A stretch of DNA of 7,350 nt, taken from CAYTQK01 sp964439745. Lineage in GTDB: Bacteria; Desulfobacterota; Desulfobacteria; Desulfobacterales; Desulfosudaceae. The stretch lies in NCBI GenBank assembly GCA_964439745.1, contig CAYTQK010000169.1, forward strand, positions 1-7,350. The letters run 5' to 3'. Each line of letters begins with the position of its first letter. Position 1 is the stretch's first letter. Positions 4,692 to 7,350 of the stretch are shown piece by piece. The position numbers and the translations under genes were made by a program. Under the pieces are notes generated by a model, which had not been told where the DNA came from, made no database searches, and saw nothing but the letters and a program-made list of their open reading frames with translations.

Positions 4692-7350
4692 ATGCCCGTC
4701 AAGATGAGTCAACAAGGCGATATTCGAGAATATATCCAGTCGCTGGTGAAATCTCCCCGCATGGCCGCCGAAGTGGTGCATCACCAGACCCTGCGCCGCC
4801 GGCCGGCGCGGTCCTGCCCGGCCTCTTTTGCCGGCGGGGAGATGCTGGAGGCGATACTGTCCGGCCTGGGGGTGGAGGCGCTCTATACCCATCAGGCCGA
4901 AGGCGTCGAACATGTCCGCGCCGGCCGCCACGTGGTGGTGGCCACGCCCACGGCCAGCGGTAAAACCTTTATCTATAATCTGCCCGTTCTGGAAAAGATC
5001 AGGAAAAACCCCGCCGCCCGGGCGCTTTACCTGTTCCCCTTGAAAGCGCTGGCCCAGGACCAGCGCAAGGCGTTTGAAAAAATGGCCGCCACGGCCGGGA
5101 TGGAAAACACGGCCGCCGCCATTTATGACGGCGACACTTCCGACGGCGAGCGGAAGAAGATCCGGCAATCGCCGCCGGCCGTGCTCATGACCAACCCCGA
5201 CATGGTGCATCTTTCCCTGCTGCCCTACCACGAGTCCTGGCAGACTTTTTTTGAAAACCTGGAGATCGTCGTCATTGATGAGATCCATACTTACCGGGGG
5301 GTAATGGGATCGCATATGGCCCAGGTCTTTCGGCGGCTGCGCCGCATCTGCGCGCATTACGGCAGCCGGCCGGTGTTCGTGGCCAGTTCCGCCACCATCG
5401 GCAATCCCGGTCAGCTGGCCGGGCAACTGACCGGGCTGAGGGTGCGGACCATCGAAAAAAGCGGGGCTCCCCGGGGTCGGCGGCACGTGGTCCTGCTCAA
5501 TCCCGGCACCGGCCCGGTCGCCACCGCCATTAAGCTCCTCAAATCGGCGCTGCACCGGGAGCTGCGCACCATTGTCTACACCCAGTCCCGCAAGCTGACG
5601 GAATTGATCTCCCTGTGGGTGGAAAAATCGGAACGGTTTGCCGACCGGGTCAGTTCCTACCGGGCCGGGCTGCTGCCGGCCGAACGCCGGGAAGTCGAGG
5701 CCCGGTTGTCGTCCGGTGATCTGCTGGCGGTCATCTCCACCAGCGCCCTGGAGCTGGGCATTGATATCGGAGACCTGGACCTGTGCATCCTGGTGGGGTA
5801 TCCCGGCTCCATCATGGCCACCTGGCAGCGGGGCGGCCGGGTGGGCCGGGCCGGCCAGGATTCGGCCCTTCTCCTGGTGGCCGGGGAAGACGCCCTGGAC
5901 CAGTACTTCATGCGGCCTCCGCAGGCATTTCTGGCCCGGCCACCGGAGGCCGCCCTGATCCACCCCGCAAACCGCGCCATCCTTGCAAAGCACCCGCCCT
6001 GTGCCCCGCCGGGACCCGCCCTGTCCCAACAGGAGACTTTTCTCCCGCCCCCGGCCGTGCGGGCGGCGGCGGCGCAGCTGGAAGCCGCCGGCCGATTGCT
6101 GCGCAGCGGCGACGGTAGGCGGCTTTTCGCCGCGGAAAAGGCCCCGCATCGCCGGGTCGACCTGCGGGGAGTGGGCTCGCCCTACACGGTCGTCTGCGCC
6201 GAAACCGGCGATTACATCGGCACATTGGACGGGATCCGGGCCTTTCACGACGGTCATCCCGGCGCGATTTACATCCACCTGGGGCGGACTTACGTGGTGG
6301 AAAAACTGGACAGCGAAACCCGGACCATCACGGCCGCGCCCAGCCGCCCCAGATATTATACCAAGGTCCGTTCCGACAAGAACACCGAGATTCTGGAGGT
6401 CTTTCAGCGTCGGCAGGAGGCCGGTCTGGCCATCTGTACCGGCCGGCTGCGGGTGACCGAACAGATCACCGGGTATGAAAAAAAACGGCTCTACGGCCGT
6501 GGTGCCCGCTCCATCGTTCCGCTGGACATGCCGCCCCTGTCGTTTGAGACCGAAGGGGTCTGGTTTGTCATCCCCGAGGCGGTCCGCGAAGAGGCGGAAA
6601 TCCAGTACCGTCATTTCATGGGCGGCATCCACGCCGCCGAGCACGCGCTGATCGGTGCTTTGCCGTTTTTCGTATTGTGCGACCGCAACGACCTGGGCGG
6701 GATTTCCATCCCCTTTCATCCCCAGGCGGGCGGCGCGGCCATTTTTATTTATGACGCCCTGGCCGGCGGGATCGGTCTCAGCCGCCAGGCCTACGAACGT
6801 CCCCTGGAGCTGCTGTTCTTCACGGAAGACCTGATCCGGCGCTGCCCCTGCCGGCAGGGGTGTCCCTCCTGCGTGCATTCGCCCAAGTGCGGTTCCGGCA
6901 ACCGGCCCATCGACAAGTCCGCCGCCCTGTTCGTGCTCAACCGGCTGCTGCGCCCCCGGCAGGCGGCGGCTTGCTCCCGGCCGCCGGAACCGGCCGTTAT
7001 CGTAAAAGATGAGGCGGCGGCCGCGGCGGAGATGCAGACGGATACGGAGCCGCCCCCATTGGTTCATTACGGGGTGTTCGACGTGGAGACCCAGCGCTCG
7101 GCCCGGGAAGTGGGCGGCTGGAACCGGGCCGAGCGCATGGGCATCAGCTGCGTGGTGCTGTACGATTCCGCCGAGGACCGGTACTACGATTATCTGGAGG
7201 CGGAAATCCCGGCTTTTATCGCGCACCTGCGGCGGCTGGAGCTGGTGGTGGGCGTTAACAACAAGCGGTTTGATAACCGCGTCCTGAGCGGATACAGTGA
7301 TTTTGATGTTTCCTCCCTTCCCATCCCGCATCTGCTCGAGTATGTCCAGA
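4692..7350 (+). CDS. mrfA: MrfA/YprA-type DEAD/DEAH helicase fused to a DEDD-type exonuclease domain (3' end cut by window)
   Basis: A predicted ATP-driven DNA helicase for repair; characterised MrfA of Bacillus acts in mitomycin C damage repair with the exonuclease MrfB. Helicase motifs are TPTASGKT (85-92, Walker A), DEIH (196-199), SSAT (232-235), STSALELGID (349-358) and QRGGRVGRAG (379-388). The MZB/DUF1998 region has GGIHAAEHA (644-652), DALAGGIGLS and the zinc-site cysteines 720, 724, 727 and 733 in CRQGCPSCVHSPKCG. After a Pro/Ala/Glu-rich linker (~745-792), FDVET (796-800) gives the DxE of an RNase H-like exonuclease, and NNKRFD (856-861) the second motif. The frame is still open at 7350, so the last Asp motif and the stop lie outside. 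ATG 4692 is the first in-frame ATG after the TAA at 4635; ATG 4704 and 4761 are alternatives and none has a clear Shine-Dalgarno sequence. Probably soluble cytosolic. It is transcribed divergently from the membrane-protein pair. Confidence 0.9.
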   Translation, partial: MPVKMSQQGDIREYIQSLVKSPRMAAEVVHHQTLRRRPARSCPASFAGGEMLEAILSGLGVEALYTHQAEGVEHVRAGRHVVVATPTASGKTFIYNLPVLEKIRKNPAARALYLFPLKALAQDQRKAFEKMAATAGMENTAAAIYDGDTSDGERKKIRQSPPAVLMTNPDMVHLSLLPYHESWQTFFENLEIVVIDEIHTYRGVMGSHMAQVFRRLRRICAHYGSRPVFVASSATIGNPGQLAGQLTGLRVRTIEKSGAPRGRRHVVLLNPGTGPVATAIKLLKSALHRELRTIVYTQSRKLTELISLWVEKSERFADRVSSYRAGLLPAERREVEARLSSGDLLAVISTSALELGIDIGDLDLCILVGYPGSIMATWQRGGRVGRAGQDSALLLVAGEDALDQYFMRPPQAFLARPPEAALIHPANRAILAKHPPCAPPGPALSQQETFLPPPAVRAAAAQLEAAGRLLRSGDGRRLFAAEKAPHRRVDLRGVGSPYTVVCAETGDYIGTLDGIRAFHDGHPGAIYIHLGRTYVVEKLDSETRTITAAPSRPRYYTKVRSDKNTEILEVFQRRQEAGLAICTGRLRVTEQITGYEKKRLYGRGARSIVPLDMPPLSFETEGVWFVIPEAVREEAEIQYRHFMGGIHAAEHALIGALPFFVLCDRNDLGGISIPFHPQAGGAAIFIYDALAGGIGLSRQAYERPLELLFFTEDLIRRCPCRQGCPSCVHSPKCGSGNRPIDKSAALFVLNRLLRPRQAAACSRPPEPAVIVKDEAAAAAEMQTDTEPPPLVHYGVFDVETQRSAREVGGWNRAERMGISCVVLYDSAEDRYYDYLEAEIPAFIAHLRRLELVVGVNNKRFDNRVLSGYSDFDVSSLPIPHLLEYVQ

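Noticed and set aside
4623..7331. Very long - strand open frame (902 aa) opposite the helicase
   Set aside because: It lies antisense to a gene with a full set of helicase motifs. The predicted protein is Gly/Pro/His/Gln-rich with no recognisable domain, typical of the antisense shadow of GC-rich codons.

Overview
The window looks like chromosomal DNA from an anaerobic, GC-rich Gram-negative bacterium, most likely a Desulfobacterota (sulfate-reducer-like) lineage. The evidence is a long pyrophosphate-type phosphofructokinase, a cysteine-rich multi-[4Fe-4S] protein, and an outer-membrane barrel protein with a Sec signal peptide. The lineage is inferred from gene content and GC-rich codon use; no marker gene proves it. 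No tRNA, rRNA, CRISPR array or insertion sequence was seen.

Layout. The left edge may hold the last 18 codons of an unidentified + strand gene (ending at 58), followed by a ~240 bp leader with a small hairpin and no gene. Positions 298-3525 form a two-gene + strand operon. Its first gene is a 702-aa PPi-dependent 6-phosphofructokinase. After 27 bp comes a 363-aa protein with a winged-helix-like N-terminus, two unusual cysteine clusters and a C-terminal 2x[4Fe-4S] ferredoxin domain. A 13-bp perfect GC hairpin (3579-3607) lies between this operon and a convergent - strand pair. That pair is a 69-aa single-span membrane protein (4513 to 4304) followed by a 203-aa YfaZ-like outer-membrane protein (4244 to 3633).

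From about 4692 to the right edge runs an open + strand reading frame, cut off by the window. It encodes an MrfA/YprA-type superfamily 2 helicase (DEIH box, C-terminal zinc-binding MZB/DUF1998 domain). Past the zinc site it continues into a DEDD/RNase H-like 3'-5' exonuclease domain. This is a single-chain version of the MrfA-MrfB repair pair, which is two separate proteins in Bacillus.

The AT-rich divergent region (4514-4691) holds a good - strand sigma70-type promoter, a 25-bp operator-like palindrome (TTTATCCA-N9-TGGATAAA) and a hairpin abutting the helicase start. The half-site TGGATAAA recurs upstream of the phosphofructokinase operon. The points most worth following are the helicase-nuclease fusion, the pairing of a glycolytic PPi enzyme with an undescribed Fe-S protein, and the shared palindromic motif.
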